A stretch of 64,000 nucleotides of DNA, taken from Pedosphaera sp. (GTDB taxonomy: Bacteria > Verrucomicrobiota > Verrucomicrobiia > Limisphaerales > AAA164-E04). Under the pieces are notes generated by a model. That model made no database searches, was not told where the DNA came from, and saw only the letters and a list, made by a program, of their open reading frames with translations. This document shows, piece after piece, positions 1 to 8,487 of this stretch (within the stretch, counting starts at the first letter, position 1; each line of letters opens with the position of its first letter). The position numbers and the translations under genes were made by a program. The DNA lies in NCBI GenBank assembly GCA_002690655.1, contig NZFL01000011.1:169448-233447 (forward strand), read 5' to 3'.

Positions 1-1034
1 TGGCATTCGTTCATTCGTGCCACACTGAATCAAATAACCATAGCCCTGCTTTATTCATGATCAACACGGGTTCTACCCGAATGGGTTGGCCTTGTGTTGG
101 ATCATGGCTGACTTACGGTCTGGGGAGTGAAAGTCGTAATCTACCTTCATTTGTTGTAATGAGTGACCCACTCGATCGTGGGCTTCCCAAAGGACACGCG
201 AGCAATTGGGGGGCTGGATTTTTACCAAGCGTTCATCAAGGAACTTGGCTTCGCCCTAAAGGGAATCCCATTGATAATTTAAACCCACCTCAGGAATTAA
301 ATCCAGATAACCAACGTGCACAGCTTGATTTGCTTGCAAAACTGAATCGTTCACAAAATGTGCGCTCTGCGGCTGAGGCAGAGCTGAATGCACGTATTGA
401 AAGCTATGAGTTAGCCTTTCGCATGCAGTCGGCGGCACCTGAAGCTTTTAATATCGAGAGTGAACCAGATCATATCAAAAAACTTTATGGGCTGGATCAA
501 GATCATTGTAAGCATTTTGCGGGTCAGTGCATGATGGCTCGCCGTATGGTTGAGCGCGGCGTAAGGTGCGTTCAAATTTATTCCGGCGGTATGGAGAATC
601 AACGAAGTTGGGATGGTCACCAGGACATAGCGGGTAATCATCAAGGATTTGCCAGGGAAACCGATCAGCCCATAGCTGGTCTATTGTCGGACCTTGAACA
701 GAGAGGGGTCCTGGATGAAACACTGGTTATTTGGGGCGGGGAATTTGGCAGGTTACCCATTTCTCAAAAAGGCAATAATCCGGGGCGAGATCATAATCCC
801 CATGCTTTTACTTATTGGTTTGCAGGTGGCGGTGTCAAAGGGGGCGTCCATCATGGTTCCACGGATGAAATTGGATTTAAGGCGGTTGATGACCGAGTGA
901 GTGTCAATGATCTTCATGCCACTATCTTGCGATTAATGGGTTTTGATCACGAAAAGTTGACGTATTTCATGAATGGTCGAGATTTCAGGTTGACTGATGT
1001 AGCGGGGGAAGTTGTTCAATCAATCATTGCATAA
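1..1034 (+). CDS. DUF1501 family protein (5' end cut by window)
   Basis: The frame is open to the left edge of the window (first full codon at base 3) and encodes 'SCHTESNNHSPA' before the first ATG at 57. That stretch is part of the DUF1501 fold, so the real start lies outside the window and the ATG at 57 is internal. DUF1501 proteins are sulfatase/alkaline-phosphatase-superfamily relatives that are very common in Planctomycetes and Verrucomicrobia, usually exported and often next to DUF1553/DUF1549 cytochrome-like genes. Visible family features are the 'GRDHNPHAFTYW' segment, the 'WGGEFGRLP' segment and a C-terminal 'DLHATILRLMG' segment. The biochemical role of the family is not settled. 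The carboxyl end at 1034 is intact; the next gene starts 91 bases later. Confidence 0.9.
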   Translation, partial: AFVHSCHTESNNHSPALFMINTGSTRMGWPCVGSWLTYGLGSESRNLPSFVVMSDPLDRGLPKGHASNWGAGFLPSVHQGTWLRPKGNPIDNLNPPQELNPDNQRAQLDLLAKLNRSQNVRSAAEAELNARIESYELAFRMQSAAPEAFNIESEPDHIKKLYGLDQDHCKHFAGQCMMARRMVERGVRCVQIYSGGMENQRSWDGHQDIAGNHQGFARETDQPIAGLLSDLEQRGVLDETLVIWGGEFGRLPISQKGNNPGRDHNPHAFTYWFAGGGVKGGVHHGSTDEIGFKAVDDRVSVNDLHATILRLMGFDHEKLTYFMNGRDFRLTDVAGEVVQSIIA

Positions 1035-1125
1035 TCAAAATTCACTGCATCACGATCGTGATACGTTAAATTTTTTTCACTGTCTTTATTTGGGGTAGGC
1101 ATTTGGCATAAATACTTGGTAATGT

Positions 1126-1962
1126 ATGGTGGATGCTATTAAAAATAAATCTCAACATCAGGATTTGGTGAATTCATCTTTCTGGATTTTTGGGATTTCT
1201 CTGCTTCTCATAGGATTATGGGGTTTTCCAAATATCTGGTATACACACGTGGATCAAAGTCGGGAGCGATTCTGGTTTTCATCGAAGAGTGAGGTCACTG
1301 GTTACGATTTCGTGGATCACCCTATTGGTGACGCCATGGAACGCCGTCTCGTGGCTGATGAAACATTCAATGGCCAGTTTCTGGATGCCTCCGACAATGC
1401 CATCCTGGCTTTCATAGCCAAACGCCACAGTGAATCAATCAACGAAATAGGCCTTTTTGTTCACACTCCTGATCGATGCTGGACTGAGGGAGGCTGGAAG
1501 ATTCAGCCTATCCAGCCAGACTACGTGGAGGTGGAGGTTCAAGGCGACAAGATAGGGTTTGAGCGCCGGCTGTTTATTGCAGGATCACGTTCTGAACTTG
1601 TTTATTTTACAGGCATGGTCGGAGGGCAAACCTTGCCCTATCGATTGGATCATAATCTTTCGGTTGCCATGAAATACCAGTTTGAAAAAGAACGGGAGAA
1701 CACGACGGGAACCTCAAATCGCATGGTTGATTCGAAGCTCTGGGCAAGGGTATGGGATAGCTTCAAGAGCAGACGTCCCTTGCTGGGGCCCAAGCAATTC
1801 ATCAGGGTTTCTACCACCGTTCAAGCCGGGCAATTGGAAAAAGGGGATGATCGGCTGAAAGTTTTTTTGAGTCAATGGCTTGTTCGTGATGATTACGTGC
1901 AAGCGATTGAAGCGTGGGAAAGTGCGAAAGCATCAGAAGAGGGAGACCCTGATGGCAAGTGA
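1126..1962 (+). CDS. EpsI-like exosortase-associated protein
   Basis: A 278-residue protein with one N-terminal membrane segment (about residues 18-38) followed by an extracytoplasmic domain. It carries the 'HTPDRCWTEGGW' signature (about 113-124) typical of EpsI/DUF3485 proteins, which accompany exosortases and are thought to help process or export surface material. The stop codon overlaps the exosortase start by 11 bases, so the two are almost certainly translated together. The ATG at 1126 is the first plausible start and is preceded by AT-rich sequence without a strong ribosome binding site. A true EpsI assignment is inferred from the Cys/Gly-Gly-Trp signature and the neighbour; overall similarity is modest, so a symbol is not given. 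Confidence 0.75.
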   Translation: MVDAIKNKSQHQDLVNSSFWIFGISLLLIGLWGFPNIWYTHVDQSRERFWFSSKSEVTGYDFVDHPIGDAMERRLVADETFNGQFLDASDNAILAFIAKRHSESINEIGLFVHTPDRCWTEGGWKIQPIQPDYVEVEVQGDKIGFERRLFIAGSRSELVYFTGMVGGQTLPYRLDHNLSVAMKYQFEKERENTTGTSNRMVDSKLWARVWDSFKSRRPLLGPKQFIRVSTTVQAGQLEKGDDRLKVFLSQWLVRDDYVQAIEAWESAKASEEGDPDGK

Positions 1963-2869
1963 ATCCAAAGTTCCCATGCAGGCGCCTCCGGATTCATATT
2001 CGGAGCGGTCTCTTTGCCTGCAATTGCTACCAAGCTTCATTGCGCTGGCCTGGCTGGCAGCCAAAGCATCTTGGTTCTGGAATCACCAGCCCGATCTTTC
2101 CTTTGGCTGGATCGTGATTTTCCTCTGCGTATTTCTATTCTGGGAATCCTGGCAGGTGCGACCTTCTGCTACCCTGAAAGTGGGCTGGCCATCCGTGTCA
2201 TGCGGCATCGCAGGCATTGGATTGCTTTTTACGTTTCAAATATATCAGGCGGCCTTTGGTTTGAAACCTGCCGCACTGGTCGGTTTAGCGCTGGCGGTAA
2301 TGTTGGTTGTCACAGCCAATCTCCATTACGTCTTTGGCTGGAAGGGCATCATGAAATTTTTATTTCCATATGCTTTTATCCTCATCGCCTTGCCCATGCC
2401 TTCCGTGGTTCACGGTTTTGTGGTCAATGGACTGCAGCACCAGATTGCTTTTGCCACAGTAGAGATCCTTGAAGTCATCGGGATACCTGCGGACTTGGCC
2501 GGAAGTGTGATTCATCTTTCAAGCGGACCTGTGGGTGTGGACGAAGCGTGCAGTGGTATACGAAGCTTGCAAAGCACCGTCATGGCGACTTTGTTCATTG
2601 GTTTTCTGATGCTGAAAGAACTTGGGTTGAGGATATTGCTTTTTTTCGCTGGTATCGCTCTTGCCGTTTTCGGAAATTTGATGCGGGTGTTGTTTTTGAG
2701 TTATCAAGCACATCATCATGGTATCGAGTCGATCGATGCAAATCACGATGCCGCCGGGTGGTTCATTCTTCTGTTCACCATAGGTGGGGTTGCTTTGCTG
2801 TCTTGGCTATTAGGCAAATTGCAAAGGGCCATGGAAGCTTCACCGAGGCCAGATCCGTCAAGATACTGA
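1952..2869 (+). CDS. Exosortase, transpeptidase-like membrane protease
   Basis: A 305-residue polytopic membrane protein with about eight hydrophobic segments. The three exosortase catalytic residues are all present: Cys200 in 'VDEACSGIRSL', Arg245 in 'GNLMRVL' and His265 in 'DANHDAAGW'. Exosortases recognise a short C-terminal sorting signal (PEP-CTERM type), cleave it and transfer the protein to a cell-surface carrier. I chose the ATG at 1952 because 'gaggg' stands about eight bases upstream and because a longer in-frame start at 1880 would lie deep within the preceding gene. It overlaps the EpsI-like gene and ends four bases from the convergent ceramidase-like gene. No protein in this window carries an obvious PEP-CTERM tail, so the substrates must be encoded elsewhere. 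Confidence 0.9.
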   Translation: MASESKVPMQAPPDSYSERSLCLQLLPSFIALAWLAAKASWFWNHQPDLSFGWIVIFLCVFLFWESWQVRPSATLKVGWPSVSCGIAGIGLLFTFQIYQAAFGLKPAALVGLALAVMLVVTANLHYVFGWKGIMKFLFPYAFILIALPMPSVVHGFVVNGLQHQIAFATVEILEVIGIPADLAGSVIHLSSGPVGVDEACSGIRSLQSTVMATLFIGFLMLKELGLRILLFFAGIALAVFGNLMRVLFLSYQAHHHGIESIDANHDAAGWFILLFTIGGVALLSWLLGKLQRAMEASPRPDPSRY

Positions 2870-2873
2870 GGTT

Positions 2874-4241
2874 TTATTTACTCATTAGGCTTTTAACTGC
2901 TTGTGATATTTGATGTTCCACATCTTGGGACCATCGAGTGGGTTGGCCGTAATAAACCATGGCTCCCCCACCTTCATAGCCTCCTTCGTTCCAGATTCGT
3001 CTTGAGGGAATATAGCCCATGATATCATGCGAGTAACCTGCGATCCACAAGTCCCTGCCGTAGGTTTGCTTGAAGGTCAGTGCAAAGTCCACAACTACCT
3101 CCCCGCCCATCGTGAGCCATTTGACCTGATTACCCAATCTCCAAAGACCTATGGGGTAAGGATAACTCGTTGGCAATGGGTGGCCTTGTTTCATATGATT
3201 CATCCATTTTTGTGCACGTGAGGCGGCATACGGATTGTCAGACTGGGCTTCGGACTCAAGATCCTCTCTTGAAGGCATAGGGGCAAAGAGCAGGGGTATT
3301 TCCGTATAATCGGTTTTCAGGGTCGGGGATACCTCGTCCATGACCCCCTTGATTCCCTGAGTCACAGCCTGGGCAAGTTCCACGCCATACTGTTCAGCAA
3401 GTGCGGCTGTGCGTCTTGGTAATGGATTGATATCTGCACCGCACCCGGCCCAGAACATGGCCTGAATTCCATCATATCGAGATTCAAGTTGTATTTGAGC
3501 GAAGCCCGGGTAATCGCCTGACCATTGGTAATCACTCAAGACTGTTGCATGACATGCATAACCAAATACGAGACCTTTCAATTGATGATCCATGTCCCTG
3601 ATTTCGAGAATGGGTACCGAATAGTCCACAGGGCCTTTTAATTTTCCTGATGCTCGCCAGGCGAGAACGTGTGATTGAGGGTTCTCTCGCCTGTTGGTGG
3701 CAAAAGTGGCTTGAGATTGACCTGCTCGTAATCTGGATGCTTCCAAATTCGAAAATGCAGCATCTGCAAGTTCGACCAGTCGCTCCTTCAAGTGACGTGT
3801 ATAGTTGAGCAATTTTTGAGATTCATTTTCTTCAAGAATATACATGGTTCTCAAGTTTTCACCGACTACAGGTCCAGTATGGGTATGGGAGCAATTGATG
3901 AGGACGTCTTTTAATCCAAGTTGATGATTGACCGCAATCTCATGTCTGACGGGATCTGTGACATCCCTTGAGACACCCACCAGATCCAGTGTGACCAAGA
4001 GCGCTCTCTTACCTTTCGCATCCTCCAGAGCCAATGCCTTTGCCCAAAGACGGGTGCGCGTTCCTTCTGAAGCATGATCGCGTGCAGCATAGCCACTCAT
4101 CCACATTGAAGAAGAAGGCGTGATGTCATCACGACTGAAACCTGTTCTCCATGCTGCGACTGGTTCTGCAAAGACAGCGTCAATGGATTGCAGCAGGAGC
4201 GCAAATGAAAGCAATGCCGGCAATGTATTCATGGGAATCAC
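2874..4241 (-). CDS. Secreted neutral/alkaline ceramidase-like protein
   Basis: A 455-residue protein with a signal peptide (about residues 1-25, cleavage near 'VFA-EP'). The body matches the N-terminal domain of the neutral/alkaline non-lysosomal ceramidase family: 'GFSRDDITP' at the beginning of the fold, a probable zinc site 'CSHTHTGPV' (His119, His121), 'YACHATVL' and 'CGADINP'. Full ceramidases are longer and have a C-terminal immunoglobulin-like domain that is missing here; this short form is frequent in Verrucomicrobia and Planctomycetes, and its substrate is unknown. Calling it a ceramidase is therefore only a family statement. A second methionine three codons in (4232) is an equally good start. 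It faces the exosortase gene with four bases between stops. Confidence 0.8.
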   Translation of the reverse strand: MIPMNTLPALLSFALLLQSIDAVFAEPVAAWRTGFSRDDITPSSSMWMSGYAARDHASEGTRTRLWAKALALEDAKGKRALLVTLDLVGVSRDVTDPVRHEIAVNHQLGLKDVLINCSHTHTGPVVGENLRTMYILEENESQKLLNYTRHLKERLVELADAAFSNLEASRLRAGQSQATFATNRRENPQSHVLAWRASGKLKGPVDYSVPILEIRDMDHQLKGLVFGYACHATVLSDYQWSGDYPGFAQIQLESRYDGIQAMFWAGCGADINPLPRRTAALAEQYGVELAQAVTQGIKGVMDEVSPTLKTDYTEIPLLFAPMPSREDLESEAQSDNPYAASRAQKWMNHMKQGHPLPTSYPYPIGLWRLGNQVKWLTMGGEVVVDFALTFKQTYGRDLWIAGYSHDIMGYIPSRRIWNEGGYEGGGAMVYYGQPTRWSQDVEHQISQAVKSLMSK

Positions 4242-4588
4242 CGAACGACCTTACAAAGCAAGGCAGCGTTAGGGAAGAGCGTTTTCAGCGATCTGAGCTC
4301 AAGGACATCCTGCATGTTTCCAACGATGAAGAGTTCACTGAAAGGCGGAACACTCATCCTGCCTTACAAGTGAACAACACCTCTCCAAGGGAAGGAACGC
4401 AGCGCAACAAACGTCTTCCTTCAGGCTTTGCGATTGTTGTAGCGCAGGATGCTCAGCGAAGTCGAACATCCAAATGGTTCAGATGAAGATTACATTTTTG
4501 TAACGGGACGGAAAGGTTGCAGTGAATCTCATGTGGTCTTGTGTGAATGTGAGTAAAGAAGCACACAACCTGATTGAAAGATAACCAT
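4242..4588. other. Divergent intergenic region, no gene seen
   Basis: This 347-base stretch lies between the starts of the ceramidase-like gene (minus) and the Do-protease gene (plus), so it must hold the promoters of both. I see no convincing coding sequence, no RNA fold I can name and no strong promoter match. Confidence 0.5.
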
Positions 4589-6091
4589 ATGAAAAAACAA
4601 ATTGCAGTATTATGCAACAGCATGCGCTTTGCATTAATTGGTACGATGACTATCGCAATCCTCGCTTCTGTTGCAACGGGGTGGATGAAGGGAGATGGTC
4701 GTGCAGGTGCTCATCCTGAGCCGACATTAAAAATCGACAATCAACCGCTGAAACGCGAAGGAAGCATGACCGTGAGTTTCGCTCCGGTGATTCAAAAAGT
4801 AGCGCCTAGCGTCGTCAAGGTATTCACAAGCACTGAAGCGAAGCCGAACGCATCACGTCGTGGCCCTGGTCTGGAACAGTTCTTTGGAGAAAAGTTCCGG
4901 GGCTTTGAATTCCCTGACATGCAGGGTTCCAAACCGAAAAGCGGATTGGGTTCCGGTGTCATTGTGTCTCCCGAAGGTTATATCCTTACCAATAATCACG
5001 TCATTGAGGGTGCCAACACGGTCAAGGTCGTCTTGAGTCCCGGCAATGAAGAATATGCTGCAGCAGTAGTTGGAGTAGACCCGAAGTCGGACGTTGCGGT
5101 TTTGAAAATAGATGCCCTCGATTTACAACCCATTGAACTGGGCAACAGCGATCAGATATTAGTGGGTGATCTGGTGCTTGCCATTGGGAACCCATTTGGA
5201 GTTGGGCAGACTGTTACCATGGGAATGGTCAGCGCCAAGGGGAGGTCGAACATGGGCCTGGACTACGAAGACTTCATCCAAACCGACGCGGCCATCAACC
5301 CAGGTAATTCCGGGGGGGCTCTTGTGGATGCTGAAGGTCGTTTGATCGGTGTGAATACTGCCATTTTGAGTCAATCGGGAGGCAATCTTGGCATTGGTTT
5401 TGCCATCCCTGTCAATCTTGCCCGCAGTGTCATGGAAAGCCTGATCAATCATGGCCATGTTGTGAGGGGCTATCTGGGGGTCAATATTCAGGACGTTCAA
5501 CCTGCAATGGCATCACACTTCGGTATGGAAGGCAGCACGGGAGCACTGATTGCAGATGTGGTACCAGGCAGTCCTGCCGATGCGGCCGGTCTACAGGCTG
5601 GCGATGTCGTGGTTGAGTTTGGTGGGAAGAAAATCAAGGACAGCCGACACCTGAAACTGGTGGTGGGGCAAAGCGCACCCAATCAGGGCTACGGTTTAGA
5701 GATCAATCGGGGCGGTGAACTGACAGCGATCGAAGTTTCGCTGGATGAACTCAGTGACAAAGGTTCGCAGTGGGCAAGTCAGTCGGGTCGCAACGCTGAA
5801 TCTTACTGGCCCGGCGACATGCAACTTGAGGAATTGACACCTGAGCTTCGAAGGCAGTTTCAGATTCCTTCGCGCATCAAGGGCATTCTTGTAAGCGGTG
5901 TCAAACAGGGTGGGGCAGCCTGGCAAGCCGGTGTGCGCCCTGGAGCGGTAATCCGCGAGATCAATCAATTACCTGTCGCCTCTCTGGCTGATCTGGATGG
6001 CATGCAGCTCGGTGATGGAGAATCGCTTGTGCGAATTTGGTATAAGGGTGCCAGTAACTATCGCGTGATTCGTTCGGAACCCCTGGGATAA
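4589..6091 (+). CDS. degP: Do-type periplasmic serine protease (HtrA/DegP family)
   Basis: A 500-residue protein of normal length for the family: N-terminal signal/anchor (about 11-31), trypsin-like domain, and two PDZ domains (about 280-370 and 400-495). The catalytic triad is complete: His137 in 'LTNNHVIEG', Asp168 in 'KSDVAVLK' and Ser241 in 'NPGNSGGAL'. Such proteases degrade or chaperone misfolded envelope proteins in the periplasm. The ATG at 4589 gives a clean signal sequence starting MKKQ; a TTG 15 bases upstream is less likely. The second PDZ domain is followed directly by the stop and a strong rho-independent terminator, so the gene is probably transcribed alone. Whether it is DegP, DegQ or DegS in role cannot be told from sequence. 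Confidence 0.93.
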   Translation: MKKQIAVLCNSMRFALIGTMTIAILASVATGWMKGDGRAGAHPEPTLKIDNQPLKREGSMTVSFAPVIQKVAPSVVKVFTSTEAKPNASRRGPGLEQFFGEKFRGFEFPDMQGSKPKSGLGSGVIVSPEGYILTNNHVIEGANTVKVVLSPGNEEYAAAVVGVDPKSDVAVLKIDALDLQPIELGNSDQILVGDLVLAIGNPFGVGQTVTMGMVSAKGRSNMGLDYEDFIQTDAAINPGNSGGALVDAEGRLIGVNTAILSQSGGNLGIGFAIPVNLARSVMESLINHGHVVRGYLGVNIQDVQPAMASHFGMEGSTGALIADVVPGSPADAAGLQAGDVVVEFGGKKIKDSRHLKLVVGQSAPNQGYGLEINRGGELTAIEVSLDELSDKGSQWASQSGRNAESYWPGDMQLEELTPELRRQFQIPSRIKGILVSGVKQGGAAWQAGVRPGAVIREINQLPVASLADLDGMQLGDGESLVRIWYKGASNYRVIRSEPLG

Positions 6092-6111
6092 AAGACTGAT
6101 CACGTTTCGGG

Positions 6112-6150
6112 AAAATGCCTCCCTCCTTCAGGAGTGGGGGCGTTTTTTTT
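6112..6150 (+). terminator. Rho-independent terminator after the Do-protease gene
   Basis: A GC-rich hairpin (arms around 6113-6123 and 6134-6143, inner 'ctcc'/'ggag' closing a 'ttca' loop) is followed by a run of eight T residues. It sits 21 bases after the protease stop codon. Confidence 0.85.
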
Positions 6151-6245
6151 AGTCGTAAAGGGGATCTCGACGGACCGAGCCCAACCGATCCAAAGGATTC
6201 AATGGTTGCAAATTTGCGCTGAATTCAGTTTTCTTGCGGTCCCAT

Positions 6246-7121
6246 ATGGGTATGACACACATACAAACACCGCCGAAATGGCGTACATTGCTCATCCTCG
6301 GTCGCGCATCCAATGTTCCGACCGTTTGGTCCAATTGTCTGGCCGGTTGGTTGATAGGAGGTATGGCCGAATACATAGTATTGTTTTGGTTATGCCTTGG
6401 GGGCACTTTGTTGCATATTGGCGGCATGTATCTAAATGATGCTTTCGATGTTGGCTTTGATCGAAGATTCCGGCAAGAGCGGCCTATTCCCGCAGGTCAT
6501 ATTGAAGAAAAAACGGTTTGGATTTTAGGGTCAGGGGCAATCAGTGGAGGGTTTTTATGCCTCCTCTGGGGCGCAAACGTATCGTTGATGATCGGGCTTC
6601 TTCTGGTTGCTTCCATTCTGCTTTACGACGCACTGCACAAGCATGTCTCTTTCTCTCCTGTCATCATGGCGGCATGCCGTTTTTTTCTCATCCTGGCCGC
6701 TTTCGACTCATCAGGAAACCCATGGCAGGGTTCTGCTCTCTGGACAGCTTTCGCGATGGCTGCCTACATCGTGGGGCTTACCTATGTAGCCAGGAGAGAA
6801 TCTACCGGGGGGGGCATCGCTATTTGGCCATGTTTATTCATCGCGGCCCCGATAGGGCTTTCTTTTCTGTTGAACAACGGTCGCTTTTTTTGGATGGGGC
6901 TGATGGTTTCGCTTGTATTACTGGCTTGGGTTGTCTGGTGCCTTCAATTCATCCTGCGTTCTCAGAATGTTCAAATTTTCAAAACGGTCTCAGGACTGCT
7001 GGCAGGCATACCTTTGGTGGATATGATTTCGATTGTTGGAGTGGATCCCTCATGGATGGGAGTCACGCTGACGTTATTTTTTGCAGCCTTGTTTTTCCAG
7101 CGATTTATTCCCGCCACCTGA
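6246..7121 (+). CDS. UbiA-family prenyltransferase-like membrane protein
   Basis: About 291 residues with eight or nine hydrophobic helices. The first UbiA signature is present as 'NDAFDVGFD', the Asp-rich site that binds the diphosphate of the prenyl donor through magnesium, and is followed by 'RPIPAG', the usual continuation. UbiA enzymes attach an isoprenoid chain to an aromatic or other acceptor. The second Asp-rich motif normally found in helix 6-7 is not clear: the best candidate 'AAFDSSGNP' is weak. This resembles the EboC-like branch found in PVC bacteria more than ubiquinone or menaquinone enzymes, but no other Ebo genes are nearby. The ATG at 6246 or 6252 could be the start. It meets the sialidase-like gene tail to tail. 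Confidence 0.75.
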   Translation: MGMTHIQTPPKWRTLLILGRASNVPTVWSNCLAGWLIGGMAEYIVLFWLCLGGTLLHIGGMYLNDAFDVGFDRRFRQERPIPAGHIEEKTVWILGSGAISGGFLCLLWGANVSLMIGLLLVASILLYDALHKHVSFSPVIMAACRFFLILAAFDSSGNPWQGSALWTAFAMAAYIVGLTYVARRESTGGGIAIWPCLFIAAPIGLSFLLNNGRFFWMGLMVSLVLLAWVVWCLQFILRSQNVQIFKTVSGLLAGIPLVDMISIVGVDPSWMGVTLTLFFAALFFQRFIPAT

Positions 7122-7146
7122 TTTGCCTGACGATGCCCCTTACAGG

Positions 7147-8322
7147 TCAGTTCAGGAATTCCAGCTTTTCGGCTTTGGAATCCAACTCGGATAGTTTCAA
7201 GCGGACACTCACAATGTAGGGAGCCTCTCCTTTGTCCCAATGACCATAAGTTGTCGTGACAATGGTGCCATCTGGAAGGAGTTCAACACCAGGATAGGCG
7301 CAATCCGCATTTTTCGTGTTATCCATTAATCTCACCCGGTATTGACCTTCTCGATTGTTCAGAAGGTCATCGTAAGTGCCAACCCAGGCGACCCAATCAC
7401 CCTTGGTAGGGGATTTCAGCGTGGTATCCCGAAAGGAAATGAAGAGTCGTCCGTCTGGAGCATACACTCCAGTGTGGCGGTCACCTGTCAAAGATGCGGG
7501 AAGTTCTCGGGGCTTTGACCAGCTTTCCGCTTCATCCGAACTGAAGATGACATGTGAATTTCGTCGACGTCTATTTTCTCTGAGGAGTACCGCCATTTGC
7601 TTGCCGTCAGGTGATCTTACCATTCCCGGTTCACAAAGGTGGATCTGATCATTGCTGTAGATACGCTTAGGCTGAGACCATTTTAATCCTCCGTCATTGG
7701 AAAAAGTCTGATAGAGAGTCATGGTGGCTGCACGTTTTCCGTCTGCTTTGAAGAAACGCCCGTCATCATGGAACATGGCCACGTAGTGCCCAGGTTTTTT
7801 TTGAATCGGAGCAACACACCCCATCACTACAATACCTCCCCAGTCTCCAGCGGGTTTCAGCTCGCTCCATGTGAAGCCATCGTTTTCGGACACCGCCATG
7901 CGGGCAGGAAAAAGTCCAGACCACATGATGATTCGCTTTGTGCCGTTTGCATCAATTACCCTATGCAAAGTAGGGACTTCCTTCGAACTTGCCCATGAGG
8001 CAGGAGTTTTCAATCTTTCCGACCATGTCTTTCCTCCATCCAAACTGCGCTTGTAAACGATGGCACCTCGACCATGACCCTTGGGGTATACGCAGAGCAT
8101 GGTTTTCCCATCTTCCAGCAGGCAAGTTGTCGGATGTCCAAGATATTGTCCTTTTTCACGGTCAATGATCACCTGACGATTTATTTCCTCAGAGAGATCA
8201 ATGGTGGGTATCGAATAAGTAGCAGGCATCGCGGCATTTTGCGCTTGCGCATGGGTGAAGAGGGTCGATAGGAGGAGTAATAAGCGCGTGCTCGTTTGTT
8301 TGCGTAACTTGAAAGTGTTCAT
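7147..8322 (-). CDS. Secreted sialidase-family (BNR repeat) glycosidase-like protein
   Basis: A 391-residue protein with a signal peptide (about 1-27, 'THAQA' before the cleavage site). It has several Asp-box repeats of the six-bladed sialidase propeller: 'SLDGGKTW', 'SENDGFTW', 'SNDGGLKW' and a degenerate 'SSDEAESW'. Family members cut sialic acid or related sugars from glycans, but many Verrucomicrobial ones are of unknown specificity. An arginine that could start the arginine triad lies in 'LLRENRRRRN', and other arginines are present, but I cannot assign all three with confidence. It is divergent from the esterase gene and lies close to other secreted hydrolases, which fits a role in extracellular glycan turnover. 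Confidence 0.82.
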   Translation of the reverse strand: MNTFKLRKQTSTRLLLLLSTLFTHAQAQNAAMPATYSIPTIDLSEEINRQVIIDREKGQYLGHPTTCLLEDGKTMLCVYPKGHGRGAIVYKRSLDGGKTWSERLKTPASWASSKEVPTLHRVIDANGTKRIIMWSGLFPARMAVSENDGFTWSELKPAGDWGGIVVMGCVAPIQKKPGHYVAMFHDDGRFFKADGKRAATMTLYQTFSNDGGLKWSQPKRIYSNDQIHLCEPGMVRSPDGKQMAVLLRENRRRRNSHVIFSSDEAESWSKPRELPASLTGDRHTGVYAPDGRLFISFRDTTLKSPTKGDWVAWVGTYDDLLNNREGQYRVRLMDNTKNADCAYPGVELLPDGTIVTTTYGHWDKGEAPYIVSVRLKLSELDSKAEKLEFLN

Positions 8323-8487
8323 GGATTAAATGGGTCAGGTTTTGTCTGTGGAAATGATCTAAGGATAAGTTGAGAATCCTTTCAACACCCGATAATAGAA
8401 TAAACTTGCGATGAACAGTCCTTGCCTCCCGACGCTGAACCTTTAGTTTTATTTTTTAATCCAGAAATCATATCACCACTTAATCAA

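Noticed and set aside
2874-4241. True ceramidase
   Set aside because: The protein is much shorter than characterised ceramidases and lacks the C-terminal domain, so the substrate is left open.
4151-4486. Plus-strand reading frame between the ceramidase-like and protease genes
   Set aside because: It overlaps the signal-peptide end of the minus-strand gene, has no homology I recognise and no ribosome binding site.
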